Shown: positions 8,117-16,934, numbered from the stretch's first letter. The stretch: 37,297 nt of DNA from Anaerolineae bacterium (GCA_007132185.1 SLPC01000105.1:1-37297); one strand, 5' to 3'. Notes: generated by a model not told the origin, from the letters alone. Made by a program: numbers and translations.

Positions 8117-8139
8117 AACCCGGTCGTTCAGCCGGTTCA
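8117..8139. terminator. Weak hairpin between convergent genes
   Basis: A GAACC..GGTTC stem with one bulge and a further CGG/CCG-type pairing fills the 22-base gap between the acetyltransferase stop and the stop of the convergent P-loop gene. There is no T-run on either strand, so it is at best a poor terminator. Confidence 0.28.
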
Positions 8140-8691
8140 CTGGATCGAGGCGAGCCAGCGGGCCGTTTCACGAGGGGAGCGCAGCCGCACGATATGCAGG
8201 TGCCGATAGTCGGACCGCAGCAAGAGCAGTGAGTAGGTCCTGCGCAGGCGACCGTGGCTCTGAAAGAGATAGAGGACCAGCCCATCCCGGCTCAAGAGCC
8301 CGTTTCGCAACGTCTCGCGGTTGCCGTTCCATAGCACCTCGCGCCGAATGATCCGTCGCAATGTGCGCGAGACCACCCGCCATAGCGCCACGGGCAACGC
8401 ATAGTCCAGCCACACCAGCGTGTCGGCCTGTCCCCAGACGATGTCTCTCACTTTGCTATAGTTGCCGTCGGCCACCCAGACCTCGCCCGCCAAAGCCTTG
8501 GCCACTCGTTGTCCAAAGACATCAGGCTGCGCCTGAACCCAACCCGGCTCCCAATGCAGCGCGTCCAGCTCGATATGTGGCAGCGCCAGGCGGCGCTCCA
8601 ACTCTTGCGCCAGCGTCGTCTTGCCCGAGCCGGTGACGCCAACCACAGCGATGCGACGCATGGGAGCATGTGAGGGATAAGCTTCATTCAT
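8137..8691 (-). CDS. P-loop nucleoside/adenylate-kinase-like protein (FlaR-like)
   Basis: A 184-residue P-loop NTPase with Walker A GVTGSGKTT and the phrase ALPHIELDALHWEPGW, which is characteristic of the 'DNA topology modulation protein FlaR'/adenylate-kinase-like group (COG0563-related). A later WVADGNYSKVRD segment and a run of arginines (SRTLRRIIRREVLWNGNRET) match the lid region of that group. The real function of this family is not established; the historical topology name is not informative. It follows the FeoC-like gene by five bases and so seems to be the last gene of the feo transcript. An internal ATG at 8661 (MRRIAVVG) would fit the domain boundary as well as the chosen 8691; neither has a clear ribosome binding site. 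Confidence 0.78.
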   Translation of the reverse strand: MNEAYPSHAPMRRIAVVGVTGSGKTTLAQELERRLALPHIELDALHWEPGWVQAQPDVFGQRVAKALAGEVWVADGNYSKVRDIVWGQADTLVWLDYALPVALWRVVSRTLRRIIRREVLWNGNRETLRNGLLSRDGLVLYLFQSHGRLRRTYSLLLLRSDYRHLHIVRLRSPRETARWLASIQ

Positions 8692-8696
8692 GGCGT

Positions 8697-8978
8697 TCAG
8701 CCAGAGCTTGTGGCCGGGGTTGAGCCTCGTGCCAGCCGAAAGCCTTTGTCGGTCAGCCGCCAGATGCGCTTACCCTGCACCAGGGCACAGACGCTGTGCT
8801 CTTGACAGGCTGTGCAGCCCGTGTCGCAAGAAGCGCCAATGCTCTCGATATAGCCACCACGCGCCAGGTCCTCGAGCATCTGTTCGAGCAGCGGCGGGCT
8901 AACCGACATGCGTCGCGCCAGATCCTCCAGTGTCAGGATCTCTTCGCTGACCAACTGCCGCAACAGCTCTTCTAGCAT
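8697..8978 (-). CDS. FeoC-like winged-helix protein with a four-cysteine cluster
   Basis: A 93-residue protein. Residues 1-48 form a winged-helix-like domain (LTLEDLARRMSVSPPLLEQMLEDLARGGYIE). Then come four cysteines, C51, C55, C58 and C64, in a short loop, and a final strand (GKRIWRLTDKG). This matches FeoC, a small partner of the ferrous iron transporter FeoB; in some species its cysteines bind an iron-sulfur cluster. It starts nine bases after the feoB stop, which strongly supports the assignment. It may sense iron or oxygen or control FeoB stability, but which of these applies cannot be read from the sequence. Confidence 0.82.
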   Translation of the reverse strand: MLEELLRQLVSEEILTLEDLARRMSVSPPLLEQMLEDLARGGYIESIGASCDTGCTACQEHSVCALVQGKRIWRLTDKGFRLARGSTPATSSG

Positions 8979-8987
8979 CTACTTTTC

Positions 8988-11021
8988 CTATAGCACAAGG
9001 TTCGCGATCTGATAGGCAATGATTCCGCCACCCAATGCCAGCACCCCCAGGAACAGGATATTGACCAAGACCCACTTCCACGAGTCGGTCTCTTGCCGGA
9101 TTACGGCGAGGGTGGCCACGCAAGGAATGAACAGCATCTGGATGACGAGAAAGGCCAAACCCGATGCGGCGGTAAATTGCCCTGCCAACACGTCACCCAA
9201 TCCGCGGGCCCCCTCTCCCACGCCATAGAGCACGCCCAGGGTCGCTACGGCATTTTCCTTGGCGATAAAGCTGGTGAGGATGGCCACCATCGAGCGCCAG
9301 TCCAAGCCCATGAGCTGGCCTACCGGCTCAAGGCCGCGTCCCAGGGTCGCCAGATAGCTGGTGTCGATCTCGCCATGAGGCAGGGTCGCCAGCGCCCACA
9401 CGACCACCGATACCGCCAGGATCACTGTGCCCGCCTTGCGCAGGAACGACAGCGTGCGTTGCCAAACGGTCAGGCCGATGGTGCGCCTGTTGGGCAGGTG
9501 GTAGAGGGGCATCTCCATGATAAAGGCGGACTGCTCACCCCGCAGGAACAGGAGCCGGATGACGACGCCCGATAGGGCTAGCACCACCAGGGGCAACCCC
9601 GTGAGCAGCCAGGTGACCAGGATGGCGTTGCCGGGAAAAAAGATCTGGGCCAGTACGGTCAGAACAGCCAATCGTGCCGTACAAGGCACCAGCGGCGCCA
9701 GCATAATCGTCAGGAGGCGATTGCGGCGCGTCTCCAGAATGCGGGCCCCCATCACGGCCGGCACATTGCAGCCAAAGCCCAAAAAGAGGGGCATAAAGCT
9801 CTTGCCGTGCAGCCCGATCGAGTGCATAAAGCGGTCCATCACATAGGCTGCACGCGCCATATAGCCCACGTCTTCCATGATGCCCATGCAAGCGAAAAAG
9901 ATGACCAGGATGGGCAAAAAGGTGAGCATGGCGCCCACGCCGCCAATGACGCCGTCGGCGATCAGGGCCTGAAACCATTCAGGTGCCCATGCCAGCAAAC
10001 TCAGGACCCAGCCAGAGATGATCTCGATGCCTGTCTCCTCGACCCACTCCTGCAGCGGCCCGCCGATGGCATAGGTGAGGCCAAAAATGATGGCCAGCAC
10101 TCCCGATAGCACCAGCAGCCCCCAGAACGGGTGCGTGGCTGCCTTGTCAAGGCGTTGGGTCAGGGTTACATGCCCCACCCGCGGCCTGACCAGGGCGGCC
10201 CGCGCCATGCGACTGATCCATTCGTAGCGACCGCCGGCCACGGCAATGATGGCATCCTCATGTTCACGTAACAGGTCTTGCACCAGCGACCAGGCCTCGG
10301 GCGTGAGATGCAACTCCATCAGATCCGTGATCTCGGCATCGCCCTCGAGCAGTTTGAGGGCCACCCAGTCGGCCGGATAGGGGGCGGGTACGTGCCGCGC
10401 GATGATCTTTTGCACCTGCACCAGTACGGTCTCATGGTCCGGGCGAATCTCGGGGCGGTTCAGCTCCTGGGGCTCCCCTTGCTCGGCTACCGCGATGGCC
10501 GCATCCAACAGCTCGTGCACGCCTTGGCCACGGGAGGCCACCATGGGGACCACGGGAGCGCCGATGGCAGCAGATAGCTCCTCGGGCTGAATCTCATAGC
10601 CCTCCTGGCGGGCCACATCCATCATGTTGAGGCCGATGACCATGGGCCTATGCAGGGCGAGCAGCTCGGTTACCAGGTAGAGGTTGCGCTCCAGCGAGCT
10701 GGCGTTGATGACTACCATCACTACATCGGGTTGCTCAAAGATGACAAAGTCGCGGGTGATGGTCTCTTCGGGAGAATTGGCCGTCAGGCAGTAGGTGCCG
10801 GGCAGATCGATGATGTCGATGCCGACGCCATGGTGCTCAAGATGGCCCATGCGTCGCTCTACCGTCTTGCCTGGCCAGTTGCCCACATGCTGATTGAGGC
10901 CTGTGAGAATGTTGAACACCGTGCTCTTGCCGACATTGGGCTGGCCAGCAAGGGCAATCGTGATGCTCTTGGCTTTCTGCGTGGGGGGTCTCGGCTCGTC
11001 TACGGCAGGTGCTTGCGTCAT
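8988..11021 (-). CDS. feoB: Ferrous iron transporter FeoB
   Basis: A 677-residue membrane protein that imports Fe2+. The N-terminal G domain shows G1 GQPNVGKST, G3 DLPGTY and G4 NMMD. A helical spacer follows (about residues 165-270), then two Gate regions, with MEDVGYMARAAYVMDRFMH, GKSFMPLFLGFGCNVPAVMGARILE and LVPCTARLAVL carrying the conserved cysteines of the pore. The C-terminal half has many membrane segments and ends in ILFLGVLALGGGIIAYQIAN. Length and motif order are normal. Its ATG overlaps the feoA stop by four bases. Confidence 0.96.
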   Translation of the reverse strand: MTQAPAVDEPRPPTQKAKSITIALAGQPNVGKSTVFNILTGLNQHVGNWPGKTVERRMGHLEHHGVGIDIIDLPGTYCLTANSPEETITRDFVIFEQPDVVMVVINASSLERNLYLVTELLALHRPMVIGLNMMDVARQEGYEIQPEELSAAIGAPVVPMVASRGQGVHELLDAAIAVAEQGEPQELNRPEIRPDHETVLVQVQKIIARHVPAPYPADWVALKLLEGDAEITDLMELHLTPEAWSLVQDLLREHEDAIIAVAGGRYEWISRMARAALVRPRVGHVTLTQRLDKAATHPFWGLLVLSGVLAIIFGLTYAIGGPLQEWVEETGIEIISGWVLSLLAWAPEWFQALIADGVIGGVGAMLTFLPILVIFFACMGIMEDVGYMARAAYVMDRFMHSIGLHGKSFMPLFLGFGCNVPAVMGARILETRRNRLLTIMLAPLVPCTARLAVLTVLAQIFFPGNAILVTWLLTGLPLVVLALSGVVIRLLFLRGEQSAFIMEMPLYHLPNRRTIGLTVWQRTLSFLRKAGTVILAVSVVVWALATLPHGEIDTSYLATLGRGLEPVGQLMGLDWRSMVAILTSFIAKENAVATLGVLYGVGEGARGLGDVLAGQFTAASGLAFLVIQMLFIPCVATLAVIRQETDSWKWVLVNILFLGVLALGGGIIAYQIANLVL

Positions 11022-11296
11022 GGCCGCCTCACCAGCACATGGTCGGCCTGACCGCGCCCCAGAGCGATCTGGGTGTCGAGGACGCTGACAATGATGGGGC
11101 CTCTACCGGGATTGCGCACGATGCGCACAGTAGCGCCGACGGTAAAGCCCAGGGCGGCCATGCGCCCCACGAGACCGTGCCCGCCTCGCAGCGCGACGAC
11201 GGAACCCTCCTGCCCATCGCGCAGATCGGCCAGAGATACCGCACCATTCTCTTTCACAATTCCCCCTCCATGCATGCGCCCACTATGCAGTGACAT
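11018..11296 (-). CDS. feoA: FeoA, SH3-like partner of FeoB
   Basis: A 92-residue protein with the FeoA domain: VSLADLRDGQEGSVVALRGG, VGRMAALGFTVGATVRIVRN and a final ALGRGQADHVLV segment, folding as a small SH3-like barrel that acts in the cytoplasm with FeoB. ATG 11296 is chosen because GGGAGG lies about seven bases upstream; a TTG two codons earlier (11302) would sit directly on that site. An internal ATG at 11275 would still keep the domain. The stop overlaps feoB. A DtxR-type box just upstream suggests iron-dependent repression. Confidence 0.92.
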   Translation of the reverse strand: MSLHSGRMHGGGIVKENGAVSLADLRDGQEGSVVALRGGHGLVGRMAALGFTVGATVRIVRNPGRGPIIVSVLDTQIALGRGQADHVLVRRP

Positions 11297-11307
11297 GCAC
11301 AACCTCC

Positions 11308-11326
11308 CTCGGTTAGCCTATACTAA
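11308..11326 (-). promoter_or_regulatory. DtxR/IdeR-type iron box upstream of feoA
   Basis: On the plus strand CTCGGTTAGCCTATACTAA agrees at 15 of 19 positions with the DtxR/IdeR consensus TTAGGTTAGCCTAACCTAA. It lies between the predicted -10 and the ribosome binding site of feoA, over the likely transcription start, which is where an iron-loaded repressor would block transcription. No dtxR gene is in this window. Confidence 0.62.
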
Positions 11327-11332
11327 CTATAG

Positions 11333-11361
11333 AGTTTAGCGAGGGGCTGAATCGTTGTCAA
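11333..11361 (-). promoter_or_regulatory. feoABC promoter
   Basis: On the minus strand TTGACA (11361-11356), a 17-bp spacer and TAAACT (11338-11333) are followed by the iron box. The -35 lies in the last codons of the upstream fusion gene. The -35 is perfect and the -10 matches 4 of 6. Confidence 0.52.
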
Positions 11362-14311
11362 ATGACATCCGACAACCTGCCAGCCAGGCCAGGACGAACA
11401 TGCCCCAATAGGCCAGCTCGGGGACGAACCAGGCGGCATCGATCAGGCCGTGGGCGCCCGCTGCGGCGAGCCCTCCCAGCAACCCTATGAGGAGCGCTCG
11501 ATCGTTGCCTCGCACCCTACTGCGCACGAGTCGCACCGCATAGGCCAGTACCGTGCCCAAGACTGCGACGAGCAGAAGCAGTCCAGGCAGGCCCAGCCGC
11601 AGCCAGAAATCCAACAAGACATTGTGTGGATGGGAGAGGTGGCGCTCTATCTCGGCCCCAGCGCGGATATAGTCTCCATAGTAATAGAGAAAGTTATCGG
11701 GCCCCACGCCGAGCCAGGGGTGGTCGAGAGCCATCTCCCAAGCAGAGCGCCACAGTTGCATCCGCAAAAAGCCCGTGCCCTGGGTCAGATCGGTCAGTGA
11801 CCCAAGACGAGGCGCGCTGACGACGAGCAACAGGACACCAATGCCTATGATTCCCCCAATCAGGGCCACCCAAGCCCTATAGGCGTGATTCCGGCCGCTA
11901 GCATGCAGCGCCAAAACAAGCAACAGCCCCGCTGGAATGCCCAGCAGCCAGGCTCCTCGCGAAAAAGTCAGTACGGTGGCCAGCGCAATGACGGCGGCGC
12001 CCGCCCCGTGCATCATGCGGCGCCAACGATGTGCCCCCCATAGTGCTACAGCCACCCCCAGGGGAAGGAAGCGCTCCAGATAGAGGGCCAGATTATTGGG
12101 CGAGCCAAAGAATGCCCTTGCTCGCCGGACCCCCTCGGCGCGGATGACGCCGGCCGCCGTTGGATAGCGGGCCAGGGCATAGAGCGCCAGCGCCGCTGCC
12201 GAGGCAAAGAACAGATCGACTCGTTGACGCCAGGCGCGCCGATCCTGGGGGGTCATGCGCAGCAAGGCATAGAGCAGCGCTGGCTCGGCAATGACCACGC
12301 GGAACTCGCGCCAGGCGACCCGCTGGTACTCGGACAGACCGGCGCTGGCCGCACCCCAGAGCACATAAAGCAGCACCAGAGTATCCAGTAGGAGAATACG
12401 CCATGATCCGCCGGGCTTGTACTGCTGGGAGCCCGCAAGCAGCGCATGACCCAGGTGCGCCGCCACAGCAGTCAAAAGGACGATCTCGACGATAGAGAAC
12501 CGCCCGGGCCCCAAGGCCACCTGCAGGGGCGCCAGGGGAATTGCAGCTATTGTGAATAACAGTGCCAGGTCGGGCCGTAACAGGGCCCCCAGTCCATAGC
12601 AGGCCAGTAGAGCCAGGCGCAGGCTGCCCAAGGGCGCAACGAGGCCCGCTATCAGAAGCGCGGCCAGCGCACCCACCTGCATCGGCTCAGGCAGGCGGCG
12701 CCAGCCGGCAAGGGCAGCGCGCCAGGCTCTCTGCCAATGCAGAGACTTGATGCTCTGCCAGATGTCCACCGAAAGCCACGCGATGACCGCCAGGCCGACG
12801 ACGGTCTGGAGATAGAGCCATACCGGTCGCATCTGGTTCCCCACCTGTATGGCAGAAATGGCGCCAAGCTGTTCTGTCGTGCCCACCGCGTACAAGGGAT
12901 AGATGGCTAGGGGTTGGTTGCGCGCCAGCCAGACGCGCTCGATGTCGTCAGAGTTCCCCTCCAATGAAAGCAGCATCTCGTCGTCACTCACCACCTCCAG
13001 CTCGCCCTCGGCCACGCCACGATTCAGCCACAACGCCACATGGCTCCCCCAGTAGGTAAGGACCGTCGTCTGTGGCACGCCAGGGGTATCGACCGTTGGC
13101 GCAGGCATCGGGTGTAGCCCTGGATAGTTGGCGCCATCGGCAGGGCCCAGGGTCTGGTTCTGCAGGGCGGTTAGCAGCGCTTGTGCCTGGCCGGTCGAAT
13201 CGAGAAGGCTGAGACCCCAGAGGGGGTCATCCGGGGTGATGTTGGGCTGGAGGTGGAGCGCGACAAATAGCGTCATCCAGGGCCACTCACGCTGCACGCG
13301 TCGCATGGCGGCCTGCATACGCCCCGCTTGCAGAATAGGAGCGTCGCTGCCCAGAGGCGATGGCTCACCCTGCCAGTCATCGGGTAGGGCTACCCAGCCG
13401 CCATCCAGCGCCCAAACCGGCTTGTGCCCCTCGCCGCGCCGCAGCATCTCTTGCCGCAGCAGAATGACCCGCGAAAAGTTCAGCACCTCCGGAGACACGC
13501 GCCGGTCGTATGGGTCAGACCAGAAACCGTAAGCCTTGACGCCTAATACATCAAAGTGATCGCCGGCTCCCCGACGATAGATCTCCTGCAGATAGCGCAC
13601 GTCGCTGAGATTGCGTCCGCCCTCCTCCAAGTTGGGCGCCAGCCCACCGGCGATGATGAGGGCACGTGGATCGGCCGCGCGAATGGCCGGGGCCGCAGCG
13701 GCCAACAGGTCCACATAGCCTGCCGGGTCTATCTCGCCCGTGCCCCAATGGGGATGGATGTTGGGCTGATCCCAGATCTGATAGGCCAGCACATGATCGC
13801 GGTAGCGCTCGGCAAAGGCGGCGGCAAACCGGGCATAATCCTCGTAATCGTGGGGTGGCGCGTGGGGGTTGGCCTGCTCGCGGGGCGACCGTGCCCATCC
13901 AGGGGCGCCATCCAGCACAGCGATGACGGCGAAACCCTCTTCCCGCACCAGTTCGAGGACATAGTCCCAGCGGGCCCAGTCATAGACACCCGGGGCCGTC
14001 TCGATCTCGCCCCAGCTAAAGCGCTGGCGCAGTGTGCCATAGCCCAAATCGCGCAGGCCGTGCAACGCCTGCAGCACTTTGCGATTGGTGGCATAGCGCT
14101 CCAGGGCAACATTGATCCCCATGCGGGGCGTCATCAGGGGAGGTTGATCGACAGCCAGCCCGCTCTCGATGCCACGTTGCGCTATGCGATAGGCATGAAC
14201 ATCCTGGATCATGAACGCCAGCAGGCCTAGCAGCAAGACCACCCGTATAGCGACGCCTAAAAGTGCTCGCCCTATGCCCTGTCTGCGCTTTCGGGTGTTG
14301 CCCTCGGTCAC
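11336..14311 (-). CDS. Glycosidase-like domain fused to O-antigen ligase/Wzy-type membrane domain
   Basis: A 991-residue membrane protein. Residues 15-38 form a membrane anchor. Residues about 60-385 look like a clan GH-A (GH39/GH5-like) TIM barrel: FSWGEIETAPGVYDW, the strand ending in QIWDQPN (180-184), GVKAYGFWSD near 257-266 and PVWALDGGW at 298-306. Where active members carry the acid/base N-E-P and a nucleophile T-E, this protein has D-Q-P and L-D, so both catalytic glutamates seem lost. From about residue 500 there are many membrane helices and the Wzy_C/O-antigen ligase signature (AFFGSPNNLALYLERFLPLG, FSRGAWLL, LGVGPDNFLYYYGDY, HPHNVLLDFWLRLGLPGLL). The membrane half probably polymerises or transfers a surface glycan and the outer domain may bind it. 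Start is GTG 14311, three bases after mnmG. Confidence 0.82.
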   Translation of the reverse strand: MTEGNTRKRRQGIGRALLGVAIRVVLLLGLLAFMIQDVHAYRIAQRGIESGLAVDQPPLMTPRMGINVALERYATNRKVLQALHGLRDLGYGTLRQRFSWGEIETAPGVYDWARWDYVLELVREEGFAVIAVLDGAPGWARSPREQANPHAPPHDYEDYARFAAAFAERYRDHVLAYQIWDQPNIHPHWGTGEIDPAGYVDLLAAAAPAIRAADPRALIIAGGLAPNLEEGGRNLSDVRYLQEIYRRGAGDHFDVLGVKAYGFWSDPYDRRVSPEVLNFSRVILLRQEMLRRGEGHKPVWALDGGWVALPDDWQGEPSPLGSDAPILQAGRMQAAMRRVQREWPWMTLFVALHLQPNITPDDPLWGLSLLDSTGQAQALLTALQNQTLGPADGANYPGLHPMPAPTVDTPGVPQTTVLTYWGSHVALWLNRGVAEGELEVVSDDEMLLSLEGNSDDIERVWLARNQPLAIYPLYAVGTTEQLGAISAIQVGNQMRPVWLYLQTVVGLAVIAWLSVDIWQSIKSLHWQRAWRAALAGWRRLPEPMQVGALAALLIAGLVAPLGSLRLALLACYGLGALLRPDLALLFTIAAIPLAPLQVALGPGRFSIVEIVLLTAVAAHLGHALLAGSQQYKPGGSWRILLLDTLVLLYVLWGAASAGLSEYQRVAWREFRVVIAEPALLYALLRMTPQDRRAWRQRVDLFFASAAALALYALARYPTAAGVIRAEGVRRARAFFGSPNNLALYLERFLPLGVAVALWGAHRWRRMMHGAGAAVIALATVLTFSRGAWLLGIPAGLLLVLALHASGRNHAYRAWVALIGGIIGIGVLLLVVSAPRLGSLTDLTQGTGFLRMQLWRSAWEMALDHPWLGVGPDNFLYYYGDYIRAGAEIERHLSHPHNVLLDFWLRLGLPGLLLLVAVLGTVLAYAVRLVRSRVRGNDRALLIGLLGGLAAAGAHGLIDAAWFVPELAYWGMFVLAWLAGCRMSFDNDSAPR

Positions 14312-14314
14312 GGC

Positions 14315-16240
14315 TCAGCCGCCTCGGGGTTCGCGGCGCTGCAGGTGTACCAGCAGGACCGAGATATCCGACGGGTTGACGCCCTCGATGCGCGACGCCT
14401 GGCCGACAGTCTCAGGCCGGTGGGCCGCCAGGCGCTCTTGCGCCTCGGCTCGCAGCCCCTCGAGCGCCATATAGTCGAAATCGTCGGGGATGCGACGGCT
14501 CTCGAGGCGTTGGGCGCGCTCGACCTGAGTGCGTTGCTTGCGGATGTAGCCTTCATAGCGAATCTCTAGCTCCACCTGCTCGGTCACGCTGGTGGGCAGC
14601 GGGTGCTCGGGGGGCGCAAACTGCCGCACCAGGTCCCAGGTAGCACCTGGGCGGCGCAGCACCTCATAGGCTGGCACGGCCTGGCGCAGCGGCTCCAACC
14701 CCCTGGTCTGGAGATAGACATTGACGGCATCGGGTTGCAGGCTGACCCTCTTGAGCCGCTCGATCTCATCAGCGATGGCCTGGCGTTCCTCCTCCGCCTG
14801 GCGGTAGCGTTCGTCAGAGACGAGGCCCACCTGATGCGCCAGGTGCGTCAGGCGCAGATCGGCGTTATCCTGTCGCAGCAGCAGGCGATACTCGGCGCGC
14901 GAGGTGAGCATGCGGTAGGGCTCGGTGACCTCCTTGGTGGTCAGGTCGTCCACCAGGACCCCCAGATAGGCCTGATCTCTGCCCAGGGCGAGGGGCGGCT
15001 CGTCCCAGGCGCGACGCGCCGCGTTGGCCCCGGCCAGCAGGCCCTGGGCGGCGGCCTCCTCATAGCCAGAGGTGCCGTTGATCTGCCCACCGAAAAACAG
15101 CCCCTGGATCCTTTGTGCCTCCAGCGATGCCCTGAGCTGGTGCGGGAGCACAAAGTCATACTCGACAGCGTACGCCGAGCGCACGATCCGGGCGTGGGCC
15201 AGGGCCGGGATACTGTGCAGGATCTCGATCTGCACGTCATAGGGCAGCCCCGTAAAGCAGCCCTGGACATAGACCTCTCCCGTGGCCCAACCCTCAGGCT
15301 CCAGAAAGAACTGGTGGCTCTCCTTGTGGCCAAAGCGCAACACCTTTTCCTCGATGGAGGGGCAGTAGCGGGGGCCCATAGATTCGAGCTCGCCGGGCGC
15401 AATGGGCGAGCGGTGCAGATTATCACGGATGATCCGATGGGTCTCGGCGTTGGTGTGCACCAAATAGCAGGCCATCTGCGGATGCCAGGCCGTCTGATGG
15501 TCCACAGGGTAGACGGGGTTGGGCGGCAAGAGCAGCGGCTGCTCGGGTTGGCCACGAAATGAGAAATGGAGGGGCTCGTCGCTGCCGTATTGATGCATCG
15601 TGAGGGCATAGTCGATGCTGCGGGCGTCGATTCGGGGGGGCGTGTTAGTCTGCAGGCGCCCCAGGGTCAGCCCATGTTCACGCAGGGAGCGAGAGAGCCC
15701 CTGGGCAGGCAGCTCTCCTGCGCGGCCGGCGGGGGTCGCGTGCTCGCCGCTCAGGATGCGCCCATTGAGAAAGGTCCCGCCGGTGATGACGACGGTGCGG
15801 CCAAAAAGCGTTTGGCCCCAGGCTAGCTGTACCCCCTCTACGCGCCCCTGGCGCACCAGCAGGCGCTCCACGGTCCCCTGGCGGACCTCCAGGCCGGGCG
15901 TCTGCTCCAGGTGATGTTTCATGCTCAGGGAATAGAGGTGCTTGTCGGTCTGGGCCCGCAGGGCATGCACCGCCGGCCCCTTGGAGAGGTTCAGCATGCG
16001 AATCTGGATCATGGTGCGGTCGGTGTTCCAGGCCATGGCGCCGCCCAGCGCGTCGATCTCGCGCACCAGATGAGACTTGCCTGGCCCGCCAATGCTGGGG
16101 TTGCAGGGCATCTGGGCCACCAGATCCAGGTTCATGGTGACCAGCAGGGTGCGTCTGCCCATACGCGCCGCGGCCAGGGCGGCCTCGCAACCCGCATGCC
16201 CTGCGCCCACCACGATCACGTCGTAAGGCTGATCGCTCAA
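14315..16240 (-). CDS. mnmG: tRNA uridine-5-carboxymethylaminomethyl modification enzyme MnmG
   Basis: A 641-residue FAD enzyme that, with the GTPase MnmE, modifies the wobble uridine of certain tRNAs. The N-terminal FAD fold is DVIVVGAGHAGCEAALAAARMG, followed by the MnmG signature MPCNPSIGGPGKSHLVREIDALGG, GTFLNGRI, and the C-terminal GYIRKQ and EGVNPSDISVLLVHL segments. Length is normal (about 620-650). The ATG at 16240 overlaps the stop of the nudix gene, so the two are probably co-translated. MnmE is not in the window. Confidence 0.96.
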   Translation of the reverse strand: MSDQPYDVIVVGAGHAGCEAALAAARMGRRTLLVTMNLDLVAQMPCNPSIGGPGKSHLVREIDALGGAMAWNTDRTMIQIRMLNLSKGPAVHALRAQTDKHLYSLSMKHHLEQTPGLEVRQGTVERLLVRQGRVEGVQLAWGQTLFGRTVVITGGTFLNGRILSGEHATPAGRAGELPAQGLSRSLREHGLTLGRLQTNTPPRIDARSIDYALTMHQYGSDEPLHFSFRGQPEQPLLLPPNPVYPVDHQTAWHPQMACYLVHTNAETHRIIRDNLHRSPIAPGELESMGPRYCPSIEEKVLRFGHKESHQFFLEPEGWATGEVYVQGCFTGLPYDVQIEILHSIPALAHARIVRSAYAVEYDFVLPHQLRASLEAQRIQGLFFGGQINGTSGYEEAAAQGLLAGANAARRAWDEPPLALGRDQAYLGVLVDDLTTKEVTEPYRMLTSRAEYRLLLRQDNADLRLTHLAHQVGLVSDERYRQAEEERQAIADEIERLKRVSLQPDAVNVYLQTRGLEPLRQAVPAYEVLRRPGATWDLVRQFAPPEHPLPTSVTEQVELEIRYEGYIRKQRTQVERAQRLESRRIPDDFDYMALEGLRAEAQERLAAHRPETVGQASRIEGVNPSDISVLLVHLQRREPRGG

Positions 16241-16848
16241 GAGCTCTGTTCTCCCAAAAGCACATGGGCGGCCAGACGGTGGGCCTCGGCGCGGAAGCGC
16301 CCCCAGTCAGCCCACTCGGGCGGCAGGTTGCCCAGAGCCTCAGCCACGGCGGGGAGCTCCTTTGCCGTCACGTCACGATAGCCGGTGATCTCCTCTTCAG
16401 TATCGGTGTTGCCCAACTCGCCACCCTTTTCCGAGAGCAGGAACAGGTATGACGTAAACGGCGAAACGTCCTGCCCGTGGACAAAGCGCTGTCGCAGGAT
16501 GCCGACAAAGCGCTCGAGGCATAACTGCAGGCCCGTCTCTTCATGGCCCTCTCGCAATGCGGCCTCGGCCAAGTCCTCTCCCGGTCCCACACCCCCCGAA
16601 AGCAGGCGATATGTGCTTGGCGGGTAGAATGACTTGGTATGGAGCAGGAAACGGTCGTTGGGCCTACGAACCAGTAGCACCACCTCAGCGGTGCGATGGT
16701 CCTCCAGGTTCTGTCGTTCGAGGAGGGTTTCGGCGTTGACCCGGTAGGTCCGCTCCCAGACCACCGGCTCGCCATAGCGCTCGGCGGCTGCCTCTACACC
16801 TCGAGCGCCTGTCTCTTGCTTGGGCACTGTTGCTCTCACTTTCGTCAC
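16237..16848 (-). CDS. Nudix hydrolase
   Basis: A 203-residue Nudix-fold protein. The Nudix box runs from GGVGPGE through REGHEETGL and fits G-x5-E-x7-R-E-x2-E-E-x-G, with Gly at one usually hydrophobic position. Such enzymes cleave a nucleoside diphosphate linked to another group; the substrate cannot be told here. The start is GTG 16848 with a weak AGAAGG upstream. A TATAAT at 16864-16869 would leave a leader of only about ten bases. It overlaps mnmG by four bases and appears to head a nudix-mnmG-fusion transcript. Confidence 0.85.
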   Translation of the reverse strand: MTKVRATVPKQETGARGVEAAAERYGEPVVWERTYRVNAETLLERQNLEDHRTAEVVLLVRRPNDRFLLHTKSFYPPSTYRLLSGGVGPGEDLAEAALREGHEETGLQLCLERFVGILRQRFVHGQDVSPFTSYLFLLSEKGGELGNTDTEEEITGYRDVTAKELPAVAEALGNLPPEWADWGRFRAEAHRLAAHVLLGEQSS

Positions 16849-16863
16849 GCCTTCTGACGACAG

Positions 16864-16869
16864 ATTATA
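16864..16869 (-). promoter_or_regulatory. Candidate -10 box of the nudix-mnmG transcript
   Basis: A perfect TATAAT on the minus strand about 15 bases upstream of the GTG start. No good -35 lies 16-18 bases further up, so the call is weak. It would produce a very short 5' leader. Confidence 0.3.
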
Positions 16870-16907
16870 GCATGGGGATGAGTGTGCATCGAATGAGAGG
16901 GCTCGCG

Positions 16908-16934
16908 CAAAGAAAAACGAGCCCCGCAGGGCTC
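16908..16934 (-). terminator. Intrinsic terminator of the secreted glycosidase-like gene
   Basis: On the minus strand a perfect 6-bp stem GAGCCC/GGGCTC (16919-16924 with 16929-16934) with a 4-base loop is followed by GTTTTTCTTT. It lies 29 bases after the stop of the gene at 16963-18453. Confidence 0.72.
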
